Made by a program: the position numbers and the translations under genes. This document shows, in pieces, positions 1 through 7,127 of a stretch of DNA of 15,176 bases. Under the pieces are notes generated by a model. It was not told the origin of the DNA. It searched no databases and saw only the letters and a program-made list of their open reading frames with translations. The stretch comes from CAYGZA01 sp964354135 (GTDB taxonomy: Bacteria > Planctomycetota > Planctomycetia > Pirellulales > Thermoguttaceae): the NCBI GenBank assembly GCA_964354135.1, contig CAYGZA010000152.1, forward strand, positions 1-15,176. The letters run 5' to 3'. How positions within the stretch are numbered: the first letter of the stretch is position 1; every line of letters begins with the position of its first letter.

Positions 1-265
1 GTCGTTGCCGGGTCAGCACTTCATGGCGGTTTCCCGGGAGATCGTTGACCATGCCTCCAGAGGCTGGTACGCCATGCCCCATAAGATAGCCACTTAAGTC
101 CTTATCCGGCAAAGGATTACGATTCGTCCGTTTCTCGCCGAAACGTGCCAAACGCCTCATATTGGCCACATTGCGATTTTGGCCGATCCACGGCAGGGCT
201 GACGGGGATATCTCACCACGAAGGCCCAAAGCGCACAAAGCGGGGATAGGCGGACCCGCCAGCGT
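1..265. other. Edge region without a convincing gene
   Basis: This stretch has lower GC than its neighbours and shows no recognisable product. Two frames run off the left edge. One is on the plus strand, 31 codons ending with TAA at 95-97. The other is on the minus strand, open from an ATG at 160 to the edge, 53 codons beginning MRRLARFGEK. They overlap, so at most one can be real. Neither has a good ribosome binding site or a familiar motif. The right part (212-240) is a decayed copy of a dispersed simple repeat. The region is probably intergenic, with a possible gene end at the far left. Confidence 0.5.
212..240 (-). repeat. Decayed copy of the TTCTCCGTG-type dispersed repeat
   Basis: On the plus strand this reads CTCACCACGAAGGC and continues with CAC and AAAG blocks. 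It matches the reverse complement of 14550-14578 at 21 of 29 positions by eye, including nine consecutive identical bases at the start. It lies just downstream of the methyltransferase stop at 266. Both copies are therefore in gene-end spacers. Its function is unknown. Confidence 0.5.
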
Positions 266-1120
266 TCAGCGCCGCCCGGTGGATTCCGCCTCGCCGGTCA
301 TGGGAACGAACATCACCGGGGCGACGACCCGGCGGCGCGTGGAGCCGTCGGCCTGCTTCTCGACCACCGTGAGCTGCTGGGGATAACCGCCCACCGGCAG
401 CACCAGGCGCCCGCCGGGCGCCAATTGGTCCACCAGCGTTTGCGGAACGTGACTGGGCGAGGCGGCCACGACGATCACGTCGAACGGGGCGTGCTCCGGC
501 CAGCCGCGATAGCCGTCGCCGCAGCGGACCGTGACGTTCTTATAGCCCAGGTCGGCGAGCCGCTTTCCGGCCTCGTCGGCCAACGGCTGGAGGATCTCGA
601 TGCTGTAGACCTCCTTGCACAGTTCCGCCAAGATCGCCGCCTGGTAGCCCGAACCGGTCCCGATGTCCAACGCGCGGTCGCCGGGACCGGGCTCGGCCAA
701 TTGCGTCATCAGGGCGACGATGTAGGGCTGGGAAATGGTCTGGCCGTGGCCGATCGGCAGCGGGTGGTCGGCATAAGCCTCGCCATCGTATCGCTTCGCG
801 ACGAAGCGGTGCCGCGGGACCCGGCCGATCACCTCCAGCACGCGGGCGTCGGTGATGTCGCGGGCGCGAAGCTGGCTTTCGACCATCTTGCTTCGCCCCA
901 GGGCGAAGCGTGGGTCCTCTTGCTCGCGGGCCGGTCCCGCGACGGGTGGCGAGACTCCCGGCAAAGCGGCCTCCGCCCCCTGCGGGGCTGCATCAGACTG
1001 GTGCGCTTCCGGCCGCCACACGTTCAGGCTCCCCCAAGCGGCAACGAGGACGAGGGCCGCGGCGCTCAGACCAGCCACCGCCCACAAGAGTGTACGCGTG
1101 TGAGGAGGCGTCGGGACCAT
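266..1120 (-). CDS. pcm: Protein-L-isoaspartate O-methyltransferase, membrane-anchored
   Basis: PCMT transfers a methyl group from S-adenosylmethionine to isoaspartyl residues in damaged proteins and so starts their repair. The catalytic part covers roughly residues 75-275 of 284. It shows the PCMT signature GQTISQP (126-132), the SAM-binding loop ALDIGTGSGYQAAIL (150-164), the acidic VYSIEI strand (171-176) and FDVIVVAA (213-220). Typical PCMTs have about 210-230 residues. The extra N-terminus has a hydrophobic segment (about 11-29) and a Pro/Ala-rich linker to about 70, so it looks like a membrane anchor or uncleaved signal. I chose the ATG at 1120 because a G-rich ribosome binding site precedes it and a promoter-like sequence sits 36 nt upstream. 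The frame is open to 1414, but that extension has no family similarity. The family call is very sure; the topology is inferred. Confidence 0.95.
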   Translation of the reverse strand: MVPTPPHTRTLLWAVAGLSAAALVLVAAWGSLNVWRPEAHQSDAAPQGAEAALPGVSPPVAGPAREQEDPRFALGRSKMVESQLRARDITDARVLEVIGRVPRHRFVAKRYDGEAYADHPLPIGHGQTISQPYIVALMTQLAEPGPGDRALDIGTGSGYQAAILAELCKEVYSIEILQPLADEAGKRLADLGYKNVTVRCGDGYRGWPEHAPFDVIVVAASPSHVPQTLVDQLAPGGRLVLPVGGYPQQLTVVEKQADGSTRRRVVAPVMFVPMTGEAESTGRR

Positions 1121-1155
1121 GGCACCCCCCGCTCGATAAAAGGCCAACCCCCAGG

Positions 1156-1185
1156 ATTGTAACGAGGTTCCGGCCGCCTTGGCAA
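1156..1185 (-). promoter_or_regulatory. Predicted sigma70-type promoter of pcm
   Basis: On the minus strand, TTGCCA (1180-1185) and TACAAT (1156-1161) are separated by 18 nt. Each matches the consensus hexamer at five of six positions. The -10 box lies 35 nt before the pcm ATG at 1120, which supports the shorter pcm start. This is read by eye only. Confidence 0.5.
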
Positions 1186-1251
1186 GCGGGGCTTCGCAAG
1201 AGGGGCCCTTGACCCGCCATATCTCCCCCCAAACGGGAACTTTACGCGAGT

Positions 1252-1279
1252 TTGACCCTCCCAGGTGCCGATTTAAGGA
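1252..1279 (+). promoter_or_regulatory. Possible promoter for the coiled-coil gene
   Basis: TTGACC (1252-1257) is followed after 16 nt by the weak -10 candidate TAAGGA (1274-1279), in a locally AT-richer patch. It would give a leader of about 180 nt before the ATG at 1470. The whole 1121-1469 gap shows nothing else beyond this and the pcm promoter on the other strand. Confidence 0.25.
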
Positions 1280-1469
1280 ATCTGGGGGGATCTTGCCGAT
1301 TGTGCCGACTGTATGGAGGCCAGAGGACCGTCCTGGGGTTACGAACGTGATCGAGACGTCCCATCCTGGAACTGAAACTCGCGACGCTATCGAGTGCCCC
1401 GACGCGGGTTTCACCGCGGCGGAGATGCGGGTGGACGCCCCTCATACCGTGCCAAAAGAGGAGCCGCCG

Positions 1470-3068
1470 ATGGACGCGCCGGCCGGCGTGGCTGCCGAAG
1501 CGGCCCTCCCGGCCGCTGAGGCCGTCGCCCCGCCGGACATGGCCCAGCAGCTCCGCACCCAGGCCGCACAATTGGCCGATCATCTCTCCTCCCGGCAGCA
1601 AGACCTGGATCGCCGCGAGGCGGAACTGAACGCGCGGGCCGCCGAGATGGACTCGGGACTGCGGAGCGCCCGGCTCTGGCTGGTGCAGCGCCGGGCCGAG
1701 CTGGACGACCGCCTGGCCGAGCACGAGGAGAAATTCGCCCAAGCCGAACAACAACTCGAATCGCGCCTCGCAGCCCTCGAGCAGGATTACCAGGAGCGTT
1801 TCGCGGCCCTGAAGAAGCGGGAACTCGCCTGGAGCGAGGAATGCGAGGCGCGCCGCCGCACGCTGGACGAAGAAATCCAGCGGCAAAGGGAAGTCCTGGA
1901 GAAGGAACTCCACGAGCGGGCCGCAGCGGTCCATGCCGAGAAGCAGGCATCCGACGAGCGGTCGACGCCGCAGAGCACCGCCACGCAACCGGAGGTTGAT
2001 CGGCGGTTGGGGGACCTGGCAGCCGCGGAAACACGACTCCGGGAGCGCCAGGAGGCGCTCGACCGGCGGGAAGAGGAGCTGCATGCCCTGGCCGAACGCC
2101 TTCAGAATCAAGCCACCGAACAGAAAAGGGCCCGGCAGACACTACCGGAGCTGGAGCGCCGCGCCGAAGAGAACCTTCGTCAGCAGCGGCAGCAGCTCGA
2201 TTGCCACCGCCAGCAGGTCGAGCAAACGGTCCGGCAGGTGCTTCGCGGGTTGGAGCAGAGGCGTGCCGAGGTCGAAGGACAATCGCGCGAGATCGACAAT
2301 CGCAGCCGGAAGCCCAGCCCCGAAATGGTTGCCCGCGAGGAGCGGCTCCGCAAGGCCACGAAAGCCCTGGAGGCCCGGCAGCAGCAACTGGCTCGGGCCG
2401 AGGCAGCGGTTACTGCGCTCGAAGCCGAGGCGAGGAAGCTCCAAGAGCAACTCCTGGAGGATCGGCGCAGGTTCCAGGCGCAGGCCGAAGCGGAGCGGCA
2501 GCTCTTGGCCGCCGAGCGCCGGCGCGAGCTCAAGGAGCTGGAAGAGAGGCGGCAGGCCCTCCGCCGCCGCAGCGAGCAGGTCGACCACAGCCGGGCGGCA
2601 CTCCAGCAAATGCGGGAGGACCTGCGGCGGATGCACCGCGAAACCCTGGAAAACCGCCTGGCCACCGAAGAACTCCGGGTGCAACTGGCCGACTCCGTCC
2701 CTTCCGCCGTCAGCTCGCGGCAGATGGAGCAGCTCCGCAAGAAGATCGCCGAACAGCACCGGCTTGCCAATTCCGAGTTGGCCGAGCAGAAACGAGACCT
2801 CCTGGTGACCCGCGGCCAATTGGCCAGGCTGCACGAAGACCTGGTGCACAAGCGGCAGGAATTCCAGGAGTGGGCCGGCCGGCGAGAGCAAGAACTCGGG
2901 CGCCAGGCAGCCGAGCTGGATGCCCGCCAGGCAGACCTCGACCGCACGGCAGCCGATCTGCACTCGCGGCTATTGAACTGGCAGGGTCAGCGGCTGGACG
3001 AGATCCCCAAGACGGCTTCCCTCGCCGCGGAGGAGCCCCTGGGCCGGCCGGTCGCCGTTCCCGCGTAA
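1470..3068 (+). CDS. Long coiled-coil protein, function unknown
   Basis: I do not recognise a named family for this 532-residue protein. From about residue 25 to 510 it is almost uninterrupted charged helix rich in Glu, Arg, Gln, Leu and Ala, with heptad-like runs such as RREAELNARAAEMD and RQEALDRREEELHALAERL. A short break at about 160-175 is rich in Ser, Thr and Gln. No membrane segment, signal peptide or catalytic motif is visible, so a cytoplasmic structural or scaffold role is the simplest inference. The ATG at 1470 has a clear AAAGAGGAG ribosome binding site (1455-1463). Upstream in-frame starts (ATG 1425, GTG 1347, ATG 1179) lack one, and residues before 1470 do not look coiled. The gene ends 5 nt before the convergent stop of its neighbour. 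Confidence 0.85.
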   Translation: MDAPAGVAAEAALPAAEAVAPPDMAQQLRTQAAQLADHLSSRQQDLDRREAELNARAAEMDSGLRSARLWLVQRRAELDDRLAEHEEKFAQAEQQLESRLAALEQDYQERFAALKKRELAWSEECEARRRTLDEEIQRQREVLEKELHERAAAVHAEKQASDERSTPQSTATQPEVDRRLGDLAAAETRLRERQEALDRREEELHALAERLQNQATEQKRARQTLPELERRAEENLRQQRQQLDCHRQQVEQTVRQVLRGLEQRRAEVEGQSREIDNRSRKPSPEMVAREERLRKATKALEARQQQLARAEAAVTALEAEARKLQEQLLEDRRRFQAQAEAERQLLAAERRRELKELEERRQALRRRSEQVDHSRAALQQMREDLRRMHRETLENRLATEELRVQLADSVPSAVSSRQMEQLRKKIAEQHRLANSELAEQKRDLLVTRGQLARLHEDLVHKRQEFQEWAGRREQELGRQAAELDARQADLDRTAADLHSRLLNWQGQRLDEIPKTASLAAEEPLGRPVAVPA

Positions 3069-3073
3069 GCGTC

Positions 3074-3934
3074 TTACCGCAGGCTCACCGCGCTGGAATC
3101 GGCGCTCTTCGGGCGGTCCCGGACAAGCGAGATCGCTTTCTCGGCGGCCTTCTTCCCCTCGGACAGTTCCTTCCGTGCAAACAGCGGCCTGCTGGCGGCC
3201 AGGAATATCCCGACCCGCTTGGCGGCCAGTTGCTGCCAGCTTAGGCCGTTGTTGAGGTGCCAGGCGGCGGCTTGGGCAGCCCGCTGCGTTACCTCGTCGC
3301 GGCCCAGCATCCGGCAAAGCTCGTGGACTTCGGGCTTTGCCGTCACGCTCTCGATGGGCTTCAGCTCGTAAGGAATTGCCGGCTTCGGGTCCGGCCGGCC
3401 GTGCTCCAGGCAAACGCTCGCCAGCCTGAGCTGGCCCGTCTTCTCCGCCGGGATGCAGAACATCGGCGGGCCGAAGACGTTCGGGCGATTCATCCCGGGC
3501 TGAAAGGGGCCCATCGGTCCGGCGTTCCCCGGGTTGAGAAAGGGCTGGTTGTTCCCCGGCCCCCGAAGCCCCTGAAGGCCCTGCAGCAAGGGAGCGCCGA
3601 TCCCCAGCGGCTGCGAAGGATTGCCCTGATTGGGCCGCTGTTGGCCCCGTTGGGCGAGGACCGGCACCGCGGCCAGGGCCTCGGGCAATCGCACGTTCAG
3701 CGGCAGGTCGCCCTTGTTGGTCACCCAAAGCCGGCAGAGGGTCGAGTCCTTGGGGATCACCCGGACCTCGAGCTTCCCCGACTCGATCGCCGGGAAGAGG
3801 TCCACCGTTTCGTACTTTGCATCGAAGGGCAGAAAGCCCTTCGCCGCGTCCGCCGCCAGCAGCGGACCGGAAACCAAGGCTGCGGCAGCCCAAAGGCCGC
3901 ACCACAGCCACCGGCGCGCAATGCACCTTCTCAT
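3074..3934 (-). CDS. Secreted protein of unknown function with a Gly/Pro/Asn/Gln-rich middle
   Basis: This 286-residue protein starts with a typical signal peptide. It has Arg residues at 2, 3, 7 and 8, a hydrophobic core at about 9-26, and a likely cleavage near LLA-ADA at 27-28. The first domain (about 30-93) looks beta-rich. Residues 95-157 are a low-complexity stretch with repeated Gly, Pro, Asn, Gln and PGN/PGM units. The last third (about 158-286) is mostly helical and Ala/Lys-rich, with Cys at 160, 175 and 207. I know no function for it. The ATG at 3934 has a strong GAGGAGGTG ribosome binding site 8 nt upstream, so it is preferred over the upstream in-frame start at 4021. The gene follows the M48 protease on the same strand after 143 nt and has its own possible promoter. 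Confidence 0.8.
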   Translation of the reverse strand: MRRCIARRWLWCGLWAAAALVSGPLLAADAAKGFLPFDAKYETVDLFPAIESGKLEVRVIPKDSTLCRLWVTNKGDLPLNVRLPEALAAVPVLAQRGQQRPNQGNPSQPLGIGAPLLQGLQGLRGPGNNQPFLNPGNAGPMGPFQPGMNRPNVFGPPMFCIPAEKTGQLRLASVCLEHGRPDPKPAIPYELKPIESVTAKPEVHELCRMLGRDEVTQRAAQAAAWHLNNGLSWQQLAAKRVGIFLAASRPLFARKELSEGKKAAEKAISLVRDRPKSADSSAVSLR

Positions 3935-3992
3935 GACTAGCACCTCCTCGCCTGTTCCCGTGTGGTTGCGGGGCACTCCCCCGCCCGATTGC

Positions 3993-4021
3993 AAGGTAAC
4001 GAATCTGTTGGGGAAACACAA
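3993..4021 (-). promoter_or_regulatory. Possible promoter of the secreted-protein gene
   Basis: On the minus strand, TTGTGT (4016-4021) and TACCTT (3993-3998) are 17 nt apart and lie about 58 nt before the ATG at 3934. The match is moderate. It suggests this gene can be expressed apart from the lemA–M48 unit upstream. Confidence 0.35.
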
Positions 4022-4077
4022 GAGGAGGCAAAACCGTCACCGGCGGGTGGCACCGGCTGCTTGCCAACCAGTGCGGA

Positions 4078-6093
4078 TCACGGTATTACGGCGGGCGCGG
4101 CGTTTTCACCGGCAGCGGCTGACGGCACCAACGGCGGCATGGGGCAGCCGAGCATCGCGGCCACCACGCGGAAGAGTTCGCCTTCCTTGACGGTCACTTT
4201 CCCATCCGCCCCGACGCATGCGGCCGCGGCGCTCACAATTTTCTTCTTCACCTGCGGGGATGCCTGGGCCAGCAGCTTCAGGGCATCGTCGAAGGCCCGC
4301 AGACCGCACTCCTCCCGTGCCAAGATCGCCATCGGCTTGCCGATCGCCCCCGCGGCCTGATCCAGGGCACGCTGGGCCTCCTCCGGAGTCTCCTGGCCGG
4401 CATAAGCCAGCGTCGAAAGGACCGCGGTCATAGGGGACAGAAGCGGCGTGACGGCGTGATAGCGGATCGCGGGCGGCTTCGCGCGGCGGAAGTGGACGTC
4501 GAGGGCCTGGAGGAGGACCGTCCGCACGGCATATTCGAAGAGGTCCATCTTCCCGTCGGCCGCGACCAGGGCCTCGACGTTGTCGCGAAACGCCGCGTAC
4601 TGATCGCCGGTGAGCTTCTTGAGCGCCGGCAGGGCAACGTCCACCAGCGGCAAGCGGGCGTCCTCGGCCAACTGGTCGATCTGCGTCGCCAGGCGCAAGG
4701 TCTCGCGATAGCAGAGGTCCTCAGCCCGCGGCTGGAGGTCCGCGAGCTGCTTCCGGCGCATGTCCTCGTCGCGGTTGAGGAGCATGGCATAGAGGATGGC
4801 TCTTGCCCCGTACGGCTCGTGGGCTGCATCGAGCACGGGGCGGGGCATGGCGTCGAGGATGGCCGCGGCAAAGAGAATTTGCCCCATGCCCGGCAACCCG
4901 ATGCGGCCGGATACGCCGGTCGGGTCGAGCAGCACGTCCCTGGCCTGGGGCAGTCGAGGTCCGCCCGGCGCGGCGCCGCGGCGGTCGGTGGCCCGGCGGC
5001 GGAACGATTCGACCTCTTCTTCGGCCAAGCCGGCGGCCTCTGCGGCCCGGGTCGGCTTGACGGGGGGGAACGTCCCGTCGAAATCCGGCTCAATCCGCCG
5101 GATCCGCTCGGCCAGCGGCGGATGCGTGGCAAAGAAGTTGAAGAAGGAGCCGGCCAAGGCGTCGCCGAAAAACAGATGGCTCACCTCCTCGGCGTGGGCA
5201 TCCTTGACGCGGGAGCCTCCCGCGAGTCCGCCGATTTTCTTCAGGGCGCCGGCGATTCCCCCGGGATCGCGGGTGAACTGGACCGCCGAGGCGTCGGCAA
5301 GGAACTCCCGCTGCCGCGAGACGGCGGCCTTGATGAGCTTGCCGAAGAAGACGCCGATGTAGCCGATGATCATCATCCCGAGTCCGAGCAGCACGATGGC
5401 GGCGGCCCCGCCCTTTTTGCGCGAGCTGCCCGAAGAGTTCCCGGCAATGCGCATCATGTAGTAGCCGAGGATCGCCAGGATGAGGATCCCGTGGAGGATG
5501 CCGATGAGGCGGAGGTTCAGCCGCATGTCGCCGTTGAGGATGTGGCTGAACTCGTGGCCCATGACGCCCTGGAGCTCGTCGCGGTTGAGATAGGTCATCG
5601 CTCCGCGGGACACGCCGATGACGGCGTTCTGCGGCGAGTGACCGGCGGCGAAGGCGTTGATTCCCGCCTCGTCGTCGAGGACATACACGGGCGGGACGGG
5701 TATCCCGGAGGCGAGGGCCATTTCCTCGACCACGTTGAGGAGCCGCTTTTCGGCCAGCTCGGTGGTGCGGGGCTCGACCAGGCGGCCGCCGAGCATCAAG
5801 GCGACGGATTCCCCGCCGGAAGCCAGTTGCGCAGTCTTGTAGAGGCTGCCCAAACCGATGACCAATCCGGTGCCGAGGGCCACACCGAGGAAGATCGCGG
5901 GGTCCCAAAAGGCGGCCAGGCCGGACCCGGCCGCAGGGCCCCTGCTAGGGTGGGCCTGCTGGGCCAGGAAGATCACGGCCACCAGCAAGTACAGCGTCAA
6001 GACGATTGCCGCGACCGCGAGCAGAAACAGCACCACCAGCATCGTGGTTTTGCGCCGGGCCGTATCCTGCTGCTGGAAGAAGTCCGTGCTCAT
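4078..6093 (-). CDS. M48 family zinc metalloprotease, HtpX-like, with TerB-like C-terminal tail
   Basis: This is a 671-residue membrane protease of the HtpX/Ste24 type, which degrades or processes membrane proteins. Hydrophobic segments lie at about 17-44, 64-84, 195-215 and 232-252. The zinc motif HEFSH is at 180-184 and the third ligand is in REFLADASA (262-270). The family-typical THPPLAERI follows at 323-331. HtpX is usually about 290 residues. Here a further 340 residues follow, containing two acidic-loop motifs, AADGKMDLFEYA (511-522) and GADGKVTVKEGELF (628-641), that resemble TerB-like domains. ATG 6093 was chosen over GTG 6105; neither has a clear ribosome binding site. The gene follows lemA on the same strand, and the gap is filled almost completely by a hairpin element (6115-6233). 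The protease call is sure; the tail assignment is tentative. Confidence 0.93.
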   Translation of the reverse strand: MSTDFFQQQDTARRKTTMLVVLFLLAVAAIVLTLYLLVAVIFLAQQAHPSRGPAAGSGLAAFWDPAIFLGVALGTGLVIGLGSLYKTAQLASGGESVALMLGGRLVEPRTTELAEKRLLNVVEEMALASGIPVPPVYVLDDEAGINAFAAGHSPQNAVIGVSRGAMTYLNRDELQGVMGHEFSHILNGDMRLNLRLIGILHGILILAILGYYMMRIAGNSSGSSRKKGGAAAIVLLGLGMMIIGYIGVFFGKLIKAAVSRQREFLADASAVQFTRDPGGIAGALKKIGGLAGGSRVKDAHAEEVSHLFFGDALAGSFFNFFATHPPLAERIRRIEPDFDGTFPPVKPTRAAEAAGLAEEEVESFRRRATDRRGAAPGGPRLPQARDVLLDPTGVSGRIGLPGMGQILFAAAILDAMPRPVLDAAHEPYGARAILYAMLLNRDEDMRRKQLADLQPRAEDLCYRETLRLATQIDQLAEDARLPLVDVALPALKKLTGDQYAAFRDNVEALVAADGKMDLFEYAVRTVLLQALDVHFRRAKPPAIRYHAVTPLLSPMTAVLSTLAYAGQETPEEAQRALDQAAGAIGKPMAILAREECGLRAFDDALKLLAQASPQVKKKIVSAAAACVGADGKVTVKEGELFRVVAAMLGCPMPPLVPSAAAGENAAPAVIP

Positions 6094-6114
6094 GGCAGGT
6101 TGCACCGCTCAATG

Positions 6115-6233
6115 AGAGTTCGCGAACGTGGGGAGGGCGAGGTCCCTGCCAAGACGAGAATCCCGGCTCGCGGTGCGGCGTTTCCACCGGCTCGGCGGGA
6201 GCCTCGCCTCCCGGAATCGTGCAACTCCACTTA
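6115..6233 (-). repeat. Dispersed hairpin element, copy A (about 119 nt)
   Basis: Read on the minus strand, this begins TAAGTGGAGTTGCACGATTC. It is near identical to 14409-14430 and onward through the left arm and central loop, including GGAAACGCCGCACCGC. The second arm is diverged, so the hairpin is imperfect here. The first three bases are the stop codon of lemA. The other end lies about 21 nt before the M48 ATG. Boundaries are approximate. It may act as an attenuator or mRNA-stability hairpin between lemA and the protease gene; that role is inferred. Confidence 0.85.
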
Positions 6234-6827
6234 GAACAAGACCTTCGGCGCCTCGCGCTGCTCGGGCGTTTCGATCTCGAACAGGTCCGCCTCGAAGAAC
6301 CCGAACATCCCGGCGAACATCACGCTGGGGAAGCTCTCCCGCTGCGTGTTGTAGCGCATGACCGAGTCGTTGTAGGCCTGCCGGGAGAAGGCAATTTTGT
6401 TCTCGGTCGAGGAGAGCTCCTCTTGCAGGGCCAGCATGTTCTGGTTGGCCTTCAGGTCCGGGTAGGCTTCCATGACGGCGAACAAGCGGCCCAGCGCGCC
6501 GGTGAGCTGCCCCTCGGCTCCCATCAAGGATTTCATGGCGCCGGGCTCGCCCGGGTTGGCCGCCGCCTGCTGGCCGGCCGTGACCGCCAGGTTCCGCGCC
6601 TTGATGACCGCTTCCAAGGTCTCCCGCTCGTGCTTGATGTAGCCCTTGGCCGTCTCCACCAGGTTGGGAATCAGGTCGTAGCGGCGCTTGAGTTGCACGT
6701 CGATCTGGGCAAACGCGTTGCGGTAGCGGTTCCGCAGCGTGACCAGACTGTTGTAAATGCCGATGACGACCAACACCAGCAAGAGCACGATCACCACGAC
6801 CACAATGGCGACAATCCCTATTGTCAT
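6231..6827 (-). CDS. lemA: LemA family protein
   Basis: LemA proteins are small membrane-anchored helical proteins of uncertain function, often found beside M48 or HtpX-like proteases. This 198-residue copy has one N-terminal hydrophobic segment (about 3-24). It then shows the family core RYRNAFAQIDVQLKRRYDLI (34-53) followed by PNLVETAKGY, and the C-terminal YN...ESFPSVMFAGMFGF block, so it is full length. The ATG at 6827 is supported by a GGAGGT site 9 nt upstream. A good promoter (6897-6924) lies 70-97 nt upstream. Its stop codon TAA is also the first three bases of a dispersed hairpin element. The M48 gene follows on the same strand, and the two are probably cotranscribed. Confidence 0.95.
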   Translation of the reverse strand: MTIGIVAIVVVVIVLLLVLVVIGIYNSLVTLRNRYRNAFAQIDVQLKRRYDLIPNLVETAKGYIKHERETLEAVIKARNLAVTAGQQAAANPGEPGAMKSLMGAEGQLTGALGRLFAVMEAYPDLKANQNMLALQEELSSTENKIAFSRQAYNDSVMRYNTQRESFPSVMFAGMFGFFEADLFEIETPEQREAPKVLF

Positions 6828-6869
6828 GGACAGGTTACCTCCAGTGCGTGGGCGGTTTTTCGCGACTGC

Positions 6870-6896
6870 GGGGACATACCCCTCGCATACGTCCCC
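6870..6896. promoter_or_regulatory. Operator-like palindrome at the lemA transcription start
   Basis: Arms GGGGACATA (6870-6878) and TACGTCCCC (6888-6896) pair at eight of nine positions around a 9-nt centre. The palindrome begins right next to the predicted lemA -10 box, so it would cover the transcription start and early leader. It could be a repressor site or a leader hairpin. Alternatively it could be a small dispersed repeat unrelated to lemA. Confidence 0.45.
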
Positions 6897-6924
6897 ATTG
6901 TTCTCACCGGAAAGAACGTGTCAA
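6897..6924 (-). promoter_or_regulatory. Predicted sigma70-type promoter of lemA
   Basis: On the minus strand a perfect TTGACA (6919-6924) is followed after 16 nt by AACAAT (6897-6902), which matches the -10 consensus at four of six positions. The lemA ATG is 69 nt downstream of the -10 box. The rest of the 300-nt gap up to 7127 holds only the palindromes listed separately. Confidence 0.5.
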
Positions 6925-6958
6925 TAGCCCGCCAATCGGGCGGAAAGGGCCGGCTTTC

Positions 6959-7013
6959 GAGCGGCCGGCGCCTGCCGGCAGGGGGCGAGCTTCGTCAGGG
7001 CGGCTGGCCGCTC
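6959..7013. repeat. Nested inverted repeats in the lemA–methyltransferase gap
   Basis: GAGCGGCCGG (6959-6968) pairs with CTGGCCGCTC (7004-7013) at nine of ten positions. Between them lies the perfect 12-nt palindrome CCTGCCGGCAGG (6971-6982). It is downstream of the methyltransferase stop on the minus strand and could end that transcript. No T-run follows, so an intrinsic terminator is not established. Confidence 0.4.
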
Positions 7014-7127
7014 CCCTGCCTCATCTCCTTGCTCTTCGTTGAGCGGCTCAGATAATTGGGCCCTACCTTCACGTCGGCTTTCTCTTCGACGGCGCGGCGT
7101 GCGGCGAAAAGACCCGTGCCGGGCGGC

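Noticed and set aside
1..160. Minus-strand frame of 53 codons starting at 160, and a plus-strand frame ending at 97
   Set aside because: They overlap each other, lack ribosome binding sites and known motifs, and are cut by the window edge, so neither can be supported as a gene.
4456..6234. Plus-strand open frame of 592 codons opposite the M48 protease
   Set aside because: The M48 gene has an intact HEFSH motif and membrane segments on the other strand. The plus frame lacks any recognisable feature.
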